DNA of 64,000 nucleotides. Origin: Tubulanus polymorphus (Eukaryota; Nemertea; Palaeonemertea; Tubulaniformes; Tubulanidae). Below are positions 1 through 13,434 of the stretch, piece by piece. Within the stretch, counting starts at the first letter, position 1. Every line of letters starts with the position of its first letter. The stretch covers positions 2,299,001 through 2,363,000 of the forward strand of contig NC_134025.1 in the NCBI RefSeq assembly GCF_964204645.1, given 5' to 3'. A program made the translations under genes and the position numbers. The notes beneath the pieces are model-generated. The model was not told the origin of the DNA. It ran no database searches and saw only the letters and a list, made by a program, of their open reading frames with translations.

Positions 1-239
1 GATCCCCTCGAATTCGACGACGTAGCCTCTGGTGACTGCATATCGGCATTAGACACCGGACAAAAGACTTGACGCGATGCTGAAAGTCCACTCGTTAGCT
101 AATTTCACCACTAATCAACGCCCGACAAGCGCAACCGGGACACGTCTTTATCTTCGAGAAGTTTTTACCCGCGAGCGAATCCTGGAAGAATGACCGTCCA
201 TCCTCAATCTATACATCGAATTAGTTTACCAGCGACCAC

Positions 240-575
240 ACGAGGGTTTTCAACCCGGGCCAAATAATTTGACCCGTGCTAAAATTTGGGCCCGGCGTTT
301 TTGGTTGAGCCGAATGGGTCTGTATCTGTTTGGCACTGGCCAAATATTTGGTCCTATCGAAAACGCGGGCCAGGCCCGAATATTTAGCACGGCCGTATTA
401 TTCTTGGGATAACTGGTTCTGGAAATGACTCAACTCGTTTGCTATAGCAGCATTTTAATAGTATTTTAGTAAAGAGTGAGTGATTTACGTGTGAACGCGC
501 TTTCTAGTTAAGCGCGGGCCAAATTTGACTGTAGTCTGATCTGGGCCAGTTTTATCGTGTGAACACCTCTCGACG
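240..575 (+). repeat. Dispersed 'GGCCCGTGC/GGCCAAATTTGAC' repeat, copy 1
   Basis: This stretch is richer in GC than its surroundings and repeats variants of 'cgggccaaat' and 'gacccgtgctaaa' on both strands. Its right part (about 472-560, 'gagtgagtgattt' followed by 'gcgggccaaatttgact' and 'tctgatctgggcc') matches the minus strand of 22612-22875 in the same order. A shorter relative lies at 18558-18690. The shared order and inverted orientation indicate a dispersed, probably non-autonomous mobile family. I could not define its ends or a target-site duplication. Confidence 0.55.
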
Positions 576-3500
576 CGTCTTGTATCGATAGTGTGATGAT
601 AACTATTAATTTCGGAAACGGAAATGACTCCAATATCGATTTAAATGATTCGCGTATAAAATGATATGAGTTTTTCAGTTTTTCTAATTCGATTTATTCG
701 ATTTTATCACATTCACCAATTTTCTATTCATTCATAAAAATCTCATATTCCTTGTGTGTCGTCTATTCTATTGTTAGATTTTATGGTCAACGGGTGGTTC
801 GATGTTCCAAGCGCAGGTGCCTTTCCGTTTTTCCGTCTTAGATTCGGTAAAGTCCGGTGTCCGCTGTGTAGAAGGAAATGATGTTCTCATTTGGGAGCTT
901 GTTAGTAATCGCGAGCGGAAGTGTGAATTATTTAAGACTCGTGACCTCGTCTAACTGTCCACGCGCTATTTCATGTTATTCGCGTCGCTTTTGTTACGGT
1001 GATTTTCACGTCAAGAAATACAAGACATATTCGATTTCTCGTCACTGATAGAACAAAATGATAGATGATGACATTGATAAAAGAATTAGCCGCTTGTTGT
1101 CCGCTATTTCAGAGATTCGATCTCGTATTGTCAATAGAATCTATGAGATTAAAACTAAGTTGAAAGTTGAAAAGAAAAAACGAATCCCACATTCGCAAAT
1201 TGACTAAAAAACCAAAAGGTTCATCAGAATGTATATTTCTATTTTTTAATAAATTTTTTAGTTCAGAAACAATCTGTGGGATTTTTACGATTTATTACTG
1301 CATCACAGATGGTGATTTCAAGTGATTCCTACTTTTAAAGTATTTTTTCATAAGCGAAAAATATACGGAAAATATCTATTCTGCTGATTGCGATATTGAG
1401 TGACCTTCTATATATAAGATATTTGATGTAGCCGCGAGGTTAAGATCCAATGATGAAATTTGACTCAAAAATTGGTCGGAACTGATGTTACTGTAATAAA
1501 GTTTCGATTGTGTTTGAACTGAATTAAACTACCATCAAAAGCGGCCGCATACTGTGATGTAACTGTAGATCATATTGTAATCGACTGTTAAAGACATGCG
1601 ATTAAAGACGGTGTTTTTTTACAAAGTGAACAATATCCATCGCCTAAACTGTAGACTGTCAATGTCTCTCACACGTGTTAGTGGTCTTTTGAAGATAATC
1701 ATAATTACAACGTGAATACAATGTCTTTGATTAATTGAAATGCTGTGCAGCCTGAAAATTACTAAGCTGAAAAAACGAGGAAATCTTCGAAAAATGAAAT
1801 ACACGAAAGGAAATGCAAGAACGTGGCGATGAAGCAGTCGTCCCACTTTAGAACAGACTTTTCACTAGTGCGAACGCTTGGTCCGTTCTAAATTCATCTA
1901 ATCTTAGAACGGTCGTATGAACGTGGCTTACAGTCGATTAAGATGAATCGACTTGGATTGTCGAAGAGTCTTCTCATGTTTTTAGCAGTTTCTCTCAACT
2001 TTTACGTGTTTTTAACCGGGACCTCTGATATTATAAAATCAGAGCCTGATGAAGTAAGGATAACTCCGCGCAACCAGTAACAGAAAACGGTACGACGAAG
2101 CCCTTTACGTATAGTAACCCGCTGTGAGCGCGTGTCAAATTGGTAGTCGGGCTCACGTCTCTACCGAACCAAACTCGACAAACATTGTTCGTGACCGGTT
2201 TGAAACGTTGCCGGCAACTCGTGTTACAGTCGGGCAACCTAGCTTCTTACGTTCATTAAAATATTGCAAAACAATAGGAACAATACAATCTCCGCATTGG
2301 CTAAATATTGCCGTGCTTAGTTCGAAAACAATAGATAATATGGAATCGTTATTTAAAGCAATCTTAATGAGACGGGAATTAGGCGGAATCTAGTTGTTAA
2401 ATCGTGTGGCGGTCATCCGGTGTCATTACTGAAACATGTAACACCCTCGCGCGAAATATAATATTTGCCTCTCGAATTTCAATGAGACGAGTGTTCCGTT
2501 ATCATCGTCAGTTTACGCAAGACAAATGTTTTTCATACAAACTGCGCGTATCTCCTAAAGACATATTATTAACACTCAGTGCGTCAAGCTTATGAATCGT
2601 GGGTTTTCTTTGTCTCTATTGGGACAGAAACGTTAAAAAGAACAATTTTTTTTGTTACAATAATGAATACTAATTCAAATCCGTACATCGATTTTGTTTA
2701 GTTGGTGCATTGATATAACGGGTCGGATAAAAACGCTACATTGATGGAACATTGTTGATTCAAACATATGCATTAAAAAGCTTAAATTGTGATTTTCCGG
2801 GTGAAATGCTTTGATGCGAAATTCGCGTGAATTGCTGAAGCAAATATCATTCGTAATTTCATAATTGGTAATAGAATATTCTTCAACAAATTTCGGCCTT
2901 GGAAAATGTGATTAGGGAGACGCGCACTAAGTCCATGGCTACGTATCTTGGGGGAAATCTAACGATCAAATCTGATTGAAATTGACACCAAATTAATGCT
3001 AAAAAGAATCGCAGTTATACGTCTAAGTGTGAAAGCTTAATTAATATTGAGACGATTTCTTTCAAATCCGATCCCGTATATCAACCGGCCTGTGATTTAC
3101 CCGGCAACTAGTAACAATCCCCGAGAAAGCCATAATTTTCGCTAAGATTTCATTTCACGCCTCATTAGAAATTGGATGGGTGGGAATGAAGAAAAAAAAA
3201 CTGAAGCATTCGGTAAAGACTTTCTTGTGGCCGGTAGCTATGACCGATTGAGTGAAACAAGTCATGCGGAATTTAACTTCACGTATGTGTCGCAGCTAAT
3301 TTATTACTTATTCCAACCCCATCGGCTGCGGAGCACACTCTCCTTTGTCGCCTATTAAAACATAAAACATAAAATTTCCCTTTTCCAACACAGCTGATGA
3401 ATATCCACCTGAGGTAGCGTCCCACCTAATTGATGTGCAGTTTAATACGGACCTTCTATCATTTAAAACTGGACGTCGCTCCCCTGCAGATATAAATGAG

Positions 3501-4121
3501 CTTGTCTCAAGCCTCGCAAATTTTCCATTTCGGTCAACGTCAACCTCAGCAACCATTATTTTAGAGACAAGGGTGCTAGAAAAACATGGCGAAGCTGGCC
3601 TCATTAAACCGTTACGAGGGCCACTTCAAGTAACGGATTACCGGGCATTAACTCTCCTTACTGGCAGCTATAATCGGATTCTCTGTCGTTAGACGTAGAA
3701 AAAAGAAATTTTGAAAATTCGTATCCCAAACTCGGAAATGGGCAACGTGTGAACAATGTGACTAAGTCTTAACTATATGAAGTAATGCGTTTCCAGGAAT
3801 GATGCTTTATACCCTTTAGAAAAAGAAATATCTACTGGATCTGGGAATTCACCGGAAACCCGTGATCCGTGAAGCGAATGATACAGCACTGGTCAATGGT
3901 ATGGAATAGGAGACACTGGTTGCAAGAATCCGATTTCGTTATTCGTACTTGGCAACTAAAAATCGGGAAGTGGGCTACATTTTGAACTATGAATCCATGG
4001 CCACTTGGTTATAATGCTAGGGCATCGTCCGTAATAGATCGACTGAATAAGCTTTAGTTCCGCCAGTATGACGTCACCATAAATTGTCATAACTATGAGT
4101 TTTTAAGTCAGATTAAATGCC

Positions 4122-4280
4122 TTTACCCGTGGCCGAACTGGTTATACGATCGCTTCCGAGACCCGGAGTCCGAGATCGAATCTTGAGGATGATATGTTTT
4201 AGTGAAATTTTAACTTAAGTGAAATTTTAAATTTTAACTGGATGTCGCTTTTTAACTTAATTTTAACTTTTGTTAAATAA
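4122..4280 (+). repeat. tRNA-like SINE fragment with repetitive tail
   Basis: Positions 4129-4141 ('gtggccgaactgg') resemble a pol III A box, and 4172-4184 ('gagatcgaatctt') resemble a B box at roughly tRNA spacing. The sequence between does not fold into a clean tRNA, so a functional tRNA gene is unlikely. It is followed at about 4198-4280 by a run of 'ttttaactt'/'gtgaaattttaa' repeats, as in SINE tails. Similar A-box-like strings occur at 3997-4014 and 20276-20295. The SINE label is an inference from these motifs. Confidence 0.35.
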
Positions 4281-7200
4281 CATCCATCAGTTGTAATATT
4301 TTACGAGACGTAGGATATTCGGAAATCAATTCGTCGTTAGATTAAAGATCTTAACGATCATATTTGACAAGATGATGATTGTCAACTGTAGCTATAAGTT
4401 ACTTGTAATTTCCTACATGGTAATATCAGCTTAAGGGCATCGTAATTATTTTGTGTCGTTCGGACGTGCATCTTTTTGTGTGTTAAATAGCTCAACCGGA
4501 AATGATGTACGTACGTACGCAGTAGAATCCCTCGGTATTGAGAGATTGTTTCATTGTCTCGTTTATTTCAAACATGTTTGTGTAATGGATAAATAAGGAT
4601 AATACAGTTTGAATATCATGTGTGTTGCAAAACTTCTTCTTTTTTCATTTCAATGATATCAAATGAAAAATGAATGTTGAAAGCTAGCACCAGGATCTGA
4701 GATTTTTCCTTTTTGTGTTTCTGTTTTCGACGGTTTAACAACCCCCATCATTATCGGCGTTATTTTTCTTCCGAAAATGCGAAATATCGACATCAAGGCA
4801 ATGCGCCTGGGCGTTTCATGGGCTTCTGATAGATGATTCGTCCTACTTTTTCTAAGAGAAATTGAATAATTTGGGTTCGCGATCGCCGTACATCATCAGT
4901 AATCAAAGACGAATGAATTTTTCATGACATGGTCACATGTTTTGCCTTAAGTGAATATGACGTTGTTTGTAAAAAGCTCGCTGTTTCTTTTCTTCTGTCC
5001 ACACCTGCAAACAGAAACTTCCCCGTCACGTGACCCGCTTACAGACGGCTGTTACGTGCTCGTGCAATTATCGAATAGCGCATGCGTCGCTTACACGTGA
5101 CTGGACGCGGTCGTGATGTTGCTCTGCTAATTTTTCTGCCATCGCAAAATTTCGCCCTCGCCCTTTGAAGTAAAAATAAGATTGATTATCCAAAGAGTAA
5201 AACTTCGAAAACTTTTCTAGAAAGTGAAATCACTGAAAAATGTGCATCTCAATTTCAGTATATGACGTTTTCGGCGATAGGATAGGACTCAGTCTATTAC
5301 TAGCTAGTCTATTACTGAACCTATACTAAAAGCCTTATAGAAATAATGACAAAAAGGAAAGCAAACACGCATTAGAAACCTGTTGATGATGAGATAAACC
5401 AAGCGAGCGATCAATCAGACAAGTTTCATTGTATACGCGAAATCTCTCGGCGACCATCGATTTCATCGAACAATGGTGAAAAAAATTACTCGTCGTAAAA
5501 TTTCCTGAATTTCACCAAATGATGGAAAGAAACAAAGCGCGGCTGGAAATTTGATTCCGTTGCTTAATCCATACACAAATACGGAAAGGTTTTTTTAAGT
5601 TCGATCAACGCTTTCAAAACTAAATTAATTTACCTCCCGAGTGGTTTATTGGACAGGTTCTCATTGTGCTGTCTAATATTTTCTTGTGTGTAGTATCATT
5701 TTTTTTATTACAGTGTTTTATTACTTGTTGCTTATGGGAAGAGTTATTGTTATAAAACCTGCATCTCTATGAAAAAATAGCTAGAAACCGCATTCTTTTG
5801 TTAATCCGTCTATTTTCACATGTGCGTTCGCAGACTTTATCGTGTCTGATACTGATTGTGGCGGTTAAACCCCGTATTCTGCGTATTTGATTTATTACAG
5901 GAGTCAACTCGGATCAGCAAACCGTCTTTATTCATTATAATATCGATCCTTCATTTAATAAATACAACTCAATGGTCGGAAATTATTTTGTAAATAATGA
6001 TAAAATCCTCTCGCGGCGCAATTTTGATTAATTATCTCGGCGGATTTATCGTGGATAATACGAGAAAGGATTTAAGGGATTTATCCATAATAGAAACCAT
6101 TGATGCATCGAAGCTTTATATATCGCTTTATGGAGCTTATCTTCGTATTCTATATCGACGCTGGAAACAATTAATTGAATTTTCGAAACATCCTTTGATC
6201 TTGAAGAAGAAAAAATATTATTCACAACAGTTACAAAGGTTCGCATCATAATGGCGGTGTTGTTTGAAAAGTCGTCCACGTCTTCTTCGAAATAACGCTG
6301 TCCGTTCCGGGAGAATAGCAACATGTGTAACGTGTGCTTTAACGGTGTACAGTGGCCGAAAATGTCAAAAAATGAAAAATGGCGTCTGTCAATTCGAACT
6401 CGTCGGCTCATGTCATAAAACTACGGATGATTAATGTCATCAAAAACGTTTCATTGTCAACGGCACCTATCAATTCTAGATGTATCTCGTTTTACGGACA
6501 AATCATTTGATTTTAATCGTGATGCGAATAGACAAACGGGTGTAAGCGACAAAAAGTATAAAAGATGATTTCCGAGAACGGCATAATAGCGACGAAAATC
6601 GACCCGATGCCGTAACACTGTTTATCAGCTAAATTACGATTGTTTTAAATTCATAACCCGCATTCAGTTTTTGACACAGGATGTAAGATGTGGAGGTTAT
6701 TGTTAGTATAGAGACGGGCTGAATTAATGAGATTCTGTCTGACGATACACTGTTTCATAAATAAATATAACTAATATTCAAATATTCACGCGTAAACCAA
6801 TTTATAATCGTATAGGTGTAAAACTGATACTAAATATTTCTATACATCGCTAACTTAATGTGCACTACAAGTCATCAATGCTGAGGCTAGACTGGTTGCC
6901 GGTCAATTCAATGCAATTGTGGATACACTCCGATTCAAAATCACTTCAATTATCCTTATAAGATCATATCATTCATATTATATCGTTCATTGTCGACAAA
7001 AGTAAGCAATATATGTGTCATTTTTCAAGACGTTAATAAACTTAAAAGTTGGTTAACTTTTAATACATTAGATGTGCTGAATGTAATGCGACTTGTCGCT
7101 ATATTTTGCGGTCGTTTCAGTTGCTAATTTCATGTTTGATTCAGTTGGCCAAGTCGTTTCGGCGTCACGGATACACGGGTTTCTCTTTTCTCCCCTAAAG

Positions 7201-8289
7201 CCACTCGTCGTATCAGGTGATCTTTAAAACATAATTAAATCCAGATTCTTGCCATCTCCGCAATTCGAACCGTAATTAGCGGAAGCTGGAAGCAAATTGG
7301 CAACAACAGAGTGGTCGGATGTAAAATAAACTGACGGAAATCAAAACTGGTTGATAATAAAATATCCTGTCCTCGACTGTATTGTCTTACCGACTGATTA
7401 TTTCTCCATCAGATAACACAAAAAGCCTCTAGTACCGGATAAAAAAACCATTCTCAAACACGCACGAAAAAAGCGTCGTGTATTATTTGTCTTAAGTTTA
7501 AAAAGAGGATAATATGTGAAGAGGAGAAGATCCCGAAAACCTTCGTGTTAATAAACTGTTTTATATTCACTAGAAAATGAAATTGATATCGTAATCACTT
7601 TTATGGATTTTCGGTTACCTTATTTATCTACGTAAGAAGATAACATTTGTGGTAACAAAGTTCTCTTCATTTTGAAAATAGAATTTTCATATGTAAAAGG
7701 AGTAAGTTTCATCGTCACGTACGTCAAATTGGTCTAGACATTTTTACTTGTACTAGATATATAAGTACGTATATTGCAATTAACCAACAAAAAACCATCA
7801 AGAGCTGTCCTGTAATAGTATATTAACGTCGCTATATATGTTTGTGAACATTTCGCTGTAGTAATCATGCCTTGTTGTGGCCTCTATACTGAATAGTTGT
7901 CGTCAAGTCATTCTTTTGTTGCTTTCGAAGTTATTTGTATAAATCACTGTTGCACAATAGGTAATTAACTGCGAGAATAATAACCACGTGTAATTACAGA
8001 GATGAATAATCACGTGAAATCAACGGCTGATATGTATAATTACTCACATAATTAACTAGTACTGCTAGTTACACAGTAATTGTATTTTGCAGTTTTTTTC
8101 GCGTATGGAATTCGTACTTTTTTAACACTCTCTGTGGATACCATCACGTATCCGTAATACAACGAAAAACCAATGACAGGCTAGGATCATGGACACATTA
8201 TTCGGGGTCCAAACGCCGCTGAGATTGTCCTTTGCCAACGCATCATTAGTACCTGCAAATATTGCATATTTTCGAATGTATTTTTTCAT

Positions 8290-8405
8290 ATATCTCTACC
8301 ACCGAGGGGAACCCCACTTGTGGTCTTCGAGGAGGCTGCCTTCTCTTCTACTGGACCCCTGTGTTCCAATTTCCCTAGATCCACCCTTGTCAATGACTAT
8401 AACAA
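8290..8405 (-). repeat. Degenerate DNA-transposon fragment, inverted relative of 33.7 kb
   Basis: Read on the minus strand, this segment contains 'gggtggatctaggg' and then 'cctcgaagaccacaagtgg'. The segment at 33706-33840 on the plus strand contains 'gtggtggatccagg' and then 'cccgagcctcaagtgtggg' in the same order. The GGTGGATCCAGG end resembles hAT-type termini (CAGNGG..GGATCC), but no transposase is visible. It looks like a decayed non-autonomous element. Confidence 0.35.
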
Positions 8406-8962
8406 GCCCCGTATTGGTCAACAGATTATTCGTTGTTTAACTATGAATTATTTCTATTGAGTTGTTTCACCTTAGTTCATTCATGGACGTTCCATAAAAA
8501 TAACAAAAGTTTCAGAAATTTGAGACGCGAACTAAAACTGCGCCCACGATTCAATAAATAGCTTTGACCGGCTACATATGTTCGAATGCAATTATTTTAC
8601 AATTCTTTCTAATGAAATACTTAACAATGAGACACGGGTGGTTATTTGCCATTTCGTTATCTATGATAAACGATATTTCTGGTGCTCGTAAAGTCGTCGA
8701 GTTTAATCCCTGTCTTATGACGCGTGACACACAGGTGGCTTTTGTCATCGGAACACCTTTTCGTCGTTGCTGACGAGCATTCGCAAATTTTACTCAATTG
8801 CTCGCTACGCGTCCACACCCCTCCCTGGCACTAGCCGTAAGCGTTTATTCTTTGTCTTTGACTCATTTTTGAAGCACTAGATATCGATAAAGATTTTCGT
8901 ATTTGCGAATGCTATAAGCGGAGTGCCGATAAACTCATGTCAGTACAGTGTCTGCCTCCCCG

Positions 8963-9700
8963 ACTGGACCCAGTTCGACAGTATCAGAACCCAGTTCCAC
9001 AGTATCAGAACCCAGTTCCACGGTTCTAGACCCAGTTCCACAGTATCAGAACCCTGTTCCACAGTTCTGGACCAGTTCCACAGTATCAGATCCCTGTTTC
9101 ACAGTTCTAGACCCAGTTCCACAGTATCAGAACCCAGTTCCACAGTTCTGGACTAGTTCCACAGTTTCAGAACCCAGTTCCACAGTTCTGGACCAGTTCC
9201 ACAGTATCAGAACCCTGTTCCACAGTTCTAGACCTAGTTCCACAGTATCAGAACCCTGTTCCAACAGTTCTAGACCCAGTTCCACAGTATCAGAACCCTG
9301 TTCCAACAGTTCTAGACCCAGTTCCACAGTATCAGAACCCTGTTCCACAGTTCTGGACCAGTTCCACAGTATCAGATCCCTGCTCCACAGTTCTGGACCA
9401 GTTCCACAGTATCAGAACCCTGTTCCACAGTTCTGGACCAGTTCCACAGTATCAGATCCCTGTTTCACAGTTCTAGACCCAGTTCCACAGTATAAGATCC
9501 CTGTTCCACAGTTCTAGACCCAGTTACACAATATCAGAACCCTGTTCCACAGTTCTAGACCCAGTTCCACAGTTCTAGACCCAGTTCCACAATATCAGAA
9601 CCCTGTTCCACAGTTCTAGACCCAGATCCACAGTTGTAGACCCTGTTCCAGTGTATCAGAACCCAGTTCCACAGTTGTAGACCCAGTTCTACAGTTGTCA
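8963..9700 (+). repeat. Minisatellite of ~41-bp composite units ('agttccacag' core)
   Basis: The array alternates two half-units of about 20-21 bp, one carrying 'agttccacagtatcagaac' and one carrying 'tgttccacagttctagac'. The half-units are mostly multiples of three, so long open frames run across the array on both strands; these encode only Ser/Thr/Val/Pro-type repeats and are not taken as genes. The last unit (about 9677-9710) runs on into sequence matching the terminal inverted repeat of the foldback element at 58936, so the array appears to be an expanded transposon end. Confidence 0.9.
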
Positions 9701-9822
9701 GTTAATCATTGACTCATTGACTCATTCTTATTAAATGCACAAGCTCTATCATGCACTCTATAAACGATTTCTTCGTTTTAGAGAGTCCATTCCAATTCAC
9801 GACTGTGAAACTGGGCCCTGAT
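8963..9822 (+). mobile_element. Foldback/MITE-like element with minisatellite-expanded left end
   Basis: The last minisatellite unit continues as 'agttctacagttgtcagttaa' plus 'ttgactc' at about 9684-9715, which matches the left terminal repeat of the complete element at 58936-59050. About 70 bp further on, 9794-9819 ('aattcacgactgtgaaactgggccc') matches the inverted right end of the same family. So the pair of inverted ends is present, but the left one has been multiplied into the ~730 bp array. It carries no coding capacity. Confidence 0.6.
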
Positions 9823-12800
9823 ATTCAAGAGTTCTGAGTCGCTATATCTCATAACATCGATCAATAGCCCGGTGTATTCTATCAGGAAGGTGCATTCTGC
9901 GACCCATATTGTTCAACCGAGGCGTTGCTCTTCATAACCCACATCATCGCCAGTAGAGTTGGGTATATCGAAGATGAAACGACGACGGAATGATCGCTTA
10001 CGGCCAAATCACAGTAAACTGATCATTTAATTTGTGATGACAGTAAATTCTATCATTTTGTCTACAGAAACAATGCCTTTCCCAACCAGTTAATTGTTCC
10101 GATAATTATATGTTTTCGTGTCGTTTTTCTGCATTCGTATTTCCACTCAGATTCCATTACATTTATGACTGAATCATCGGTGATTATCCCACGTAAAACA
10201 TGACACATACGCTCACCACACCACATACACACCACAGCATCTCATCATTAGATCGATATCATAATTTTCTTGATATTCGCTGAACACTAAAGAAATGTAT
10301 TAAGAATGTAGATCAGAAATGCAAAGCTATATGCGACCGTGACAAGTAGATCAAAAAGTTTTCTTGCACTGATAAATAGTTCGCTCTCAGACACTTTCTG
10401 GATGGGAAATTCGCTCTAAGGAACAATTACAACCAGAAAAACGTCTGTGTTCAAACCTACGCTACTTTTGTCTTCTTTATTTGTAATTATTTCACAAGAA
10501 ATTGCAAAGTGCCCCAATCCATTCATACCTGAACTCGACGATCGTGACTAAGTGTAGAATCAAACAGTATTCGACGAGTTGAGAACGCAGTCAGGAATAA
10601 TATCAAGATAGTGTTTAATTGGAAGGATAAATTGGAATTGCAGCCAGAAAAAGATAATTGCGATTGAATAAGCTGCACTTGACTTGGTCTCGGTTCTCAT
10701 TATCGAAATTCGTTTTCGCCGCCGAATCAACTCGAGCTATCCTCGCGGCACAAAGCATTAACGACTTCATCCGCACTTTATTGTCGTAAAATAATACACG
10801 GTTGACGTTTACATAAAAAAAGAGCTCTACAACACTCGCATCTTTATACGGGGGGCAATAAAGCGCGCGGCCATCACGTACCGAGTCTTATACCTTTAAC
10901 AAAATGAGATCATGCAAAATCATTTAATGATGCATTTATACAGGTCTAGTTTTACAGTCGAATGAGTTACTGGAGAATGTTTGCCCATACACAACACACA
11001 CAGTCATCACAACCTCATCCTCGATTCATACTCTGGTTTTTTTTTCGGTATTCATTACTACTGCATCTTTCAGCGGTAACTGTTTTAATTGTAAAATGTT
11101 ATTAATAGTCACGTCCTCGAGTTTTCGATCCGCCACGAAATCACAATGACGTCAGGTGTAAGTACGATTCGTGCGAACTTCGCGAATAAGTTTCGAACAA
11201 AAAAAAAAGACGTCGATGAGAAATTCTCGAATGAAATACACGAACAATTGAGATATAGTTTTAAATAAGTGTGGACATTAATTCGATATTTTTTATATCA
11301 ATGGTTGACCTTAAAAGAAGCTTTTGTGTTGTTTGTTCCAATTATTCCGATGATTGATAGTCACAGACAAAAAACTAAAAACCCTCATAAAAACCGAATC
11401 CTATATGTCATTTGGAAAGTGTAGTTGCATTCAGTTATTGTATTGTGTTTAATTAGGTATTGTGTACGACCGAGATTCGCCGCTTGTTCTAACAAAAGAA
11501 TCACTTTTTTGCCTGTTTGTAGCTCATTGCAGACGACTCCTAATAAGGTGTAATTATGCGATCAACTGCACAAAAACACAAAATGATATTAATTGTTTGC
11601 AACTTTATAATTGTGGGAGTTGCATGCGAGAAAATCATATTCGTCCATGTACAGTTATTACTAATTACTAGGTTTTATCATTATATTTAGGACAGTTAAT
11701 TTGCTTGCATGTTCTGGTTTTTGAGTGTTTACCAGGTTTTCTACTTCACTATGATATATTTCCCCCAATTAACTTATTTCGCTCGTAAAAAAAAAACAAA
11801 AAACTATCGAGTATCCATGATCTTTTCATCAGGAACAGCAGCTGAAACTTTTTCTAATCACTTCGATGAAACGCTATACCGTATTTTTGACTTCGTTAAA
11901 CTTTTGAAATCGTCTCAAATATTCCGATTTGAATTCAGTTTCATGACAAACAAAGGTTGAATATACCGGCTTCTCGATGGTCACGATATGTACTTTGCTT
12001 TGCTGCTGTGCATTTCATGTTTCACGACAAAAATTAGCCATCAAAATATTTAGTTACGTAGTCGTTTTTTAGTAATGTTTCATCCAACAACCTTATCACA
12101 TGATGGATAACGTAACTCGAGACGACGAACTGAACGCGGTCTGAAAAAAAAATCTTTACTTCTGTGATTGCGGCGTATTTTTGTCACCGCACAGATTTAT
12201 ACAGCATTTAGACGTAATAACCCAGTGGTTAACATCGATTTAATGTGTCTTCATATAAAACAGAAATCCATCCCCAGTAAACGCGTCATTCAGTTATTAC
12301 AGCTATCATTAAATATTCGAAGATAATCGTCGATGTGCGGATAATTTTATTTGTAGTTCTCTCAACGCGTTCAGCCGCAATAAAATATCCAGATTTAGAA
12401 CAGCGACAACTCCATAGCTCTAGCTGTACCAGTGAAATTGTTTTATTGGGGTTTTATTTATATGGAAGAAGAGAATAATGATGGTAGTTTTTCGAAAGCG
12501 ATATTTTTGTTTGATATTGCAGATATCCTGCTGAAGGCGTGTAACCCAACAAGCAGTATCGATTCTATTGCAAAAACGTTGTGAGATTTGAGTAATGATA
12601 TCATTTCATATACCACAAGCGAAATATGCTTTCATCTTTACGTCACTAACCACGTATTTCCCGTTCCAAACTCAACTAACATGTTTCCGAATATAGAAAT
12701 GAACTATTCTATATTTGTCATTTCCCTTTTTGATTTTCTATTTATGAAAGCTATCTAAAACGTCTGGCTATAAGCGATCGTAAACGCAATCACAGTATTG

Positions 12801-13283
12801 TATGTATTTCGTGGAAGCTTCTAGATTATATTTGTTGCTGAATCGTTAACAAATTTCCACATGGAAAATACATTAAACTAAAACTTATAATGTCCTTTGG
12901 AAAATGATGCCAGACTTCGACCTTGGAATAATTATCTTGATAATTACTGCAAGTAGGCTACCGCGGGACTGGATTCAAAAGTGGACGATTTCTACTGCTA
13001 TCGTTTTCAAGCCTTCGTGATTCATTTTGTGATAAATATGGAAATTGATTTGAATTATCGAATCAGCCCGCGAGGTCACGAGACGCGAGTCAGGCAAGGT
13101 CACTGTTTACACCCGGTTACAACTCTCTCGGTGAAAAAGTCCAGTCAACCAGAAAAAAACGTTATTTATTAATTAATAAGTTCTAAATACATAATAACTG
13201 TAGGATCTATGTTTTTATTATTCTACGAGGAATTATGATTCAGGGGCGGGAATTTTGCCGATGGAGGCGTGAGCGAGATGGCT

Positions 13284-13306
13284 TGATTGGTCGACGCAGT
13301 ATAATA
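13284..13306 (+). promoter_or_regulatory. Candidate FoxG-A core promoter (inverted CCAAT and TATA-like)
   Basis: An inverted CCAAT box ('gattgg', 13285-13290) is followed by a TATA-like string ('tataata', 13300-13306) about 130 bp before the FoxG-A start codon. The second FoxG copy also has 'tgattggtc' upstream. Transcription start sites cannot be seen, so this is inference. Confidence 0.3.
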
Positions 13307-13434
13307 GCATCAATTGAAGTGCAGTATTATAGAACGGTTGTCAGCTGATTGTCACCATATTCTACAATAACTTCACTATTCATAAAGGATATTTTACAAT
13401 CTATGCTACAAAACTTGTTTGAAAGTTTACAAAG

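Larger units (their letters stand above)
1..13434. other. Gene-poor region upstream of FoxG copy A
   Basis: I find no coding region here that I can support. The open frames are short, lack splice context or family motifs, and often overlap one another on both strands. The stretch holds one member of a 'GGCCCGTGC' dispersed repeat (240-575), a tRNA-like SINE fragment with a repetitive tail (4122-4280), a fragment shared in inverted orientation with 33.7 kb (8290-8405), and a foldback element plus minisatellite (8963-9822). The rest is AT-rich unique-looking sequence. It may include FoxG regulatory DNA, but nothing in the sequence alone marks enhancers. Confidence 0.6.

Noticed and set aside
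3308-3692. Overlapping open frames on both strands
   Set aside because: Neither shows a known motif. Being open on both strands suggests composition or an old repeat rather than a gene.
8948-9517. 189-codon open frame rich in Ser/Thr/Val/Pro, and a reverse frame of Glu/Leu repeats
   Set aside because: Both are produced by the minisatellite, whose half-units are mostly multiples of three. There is no non-repeat coding sequence.
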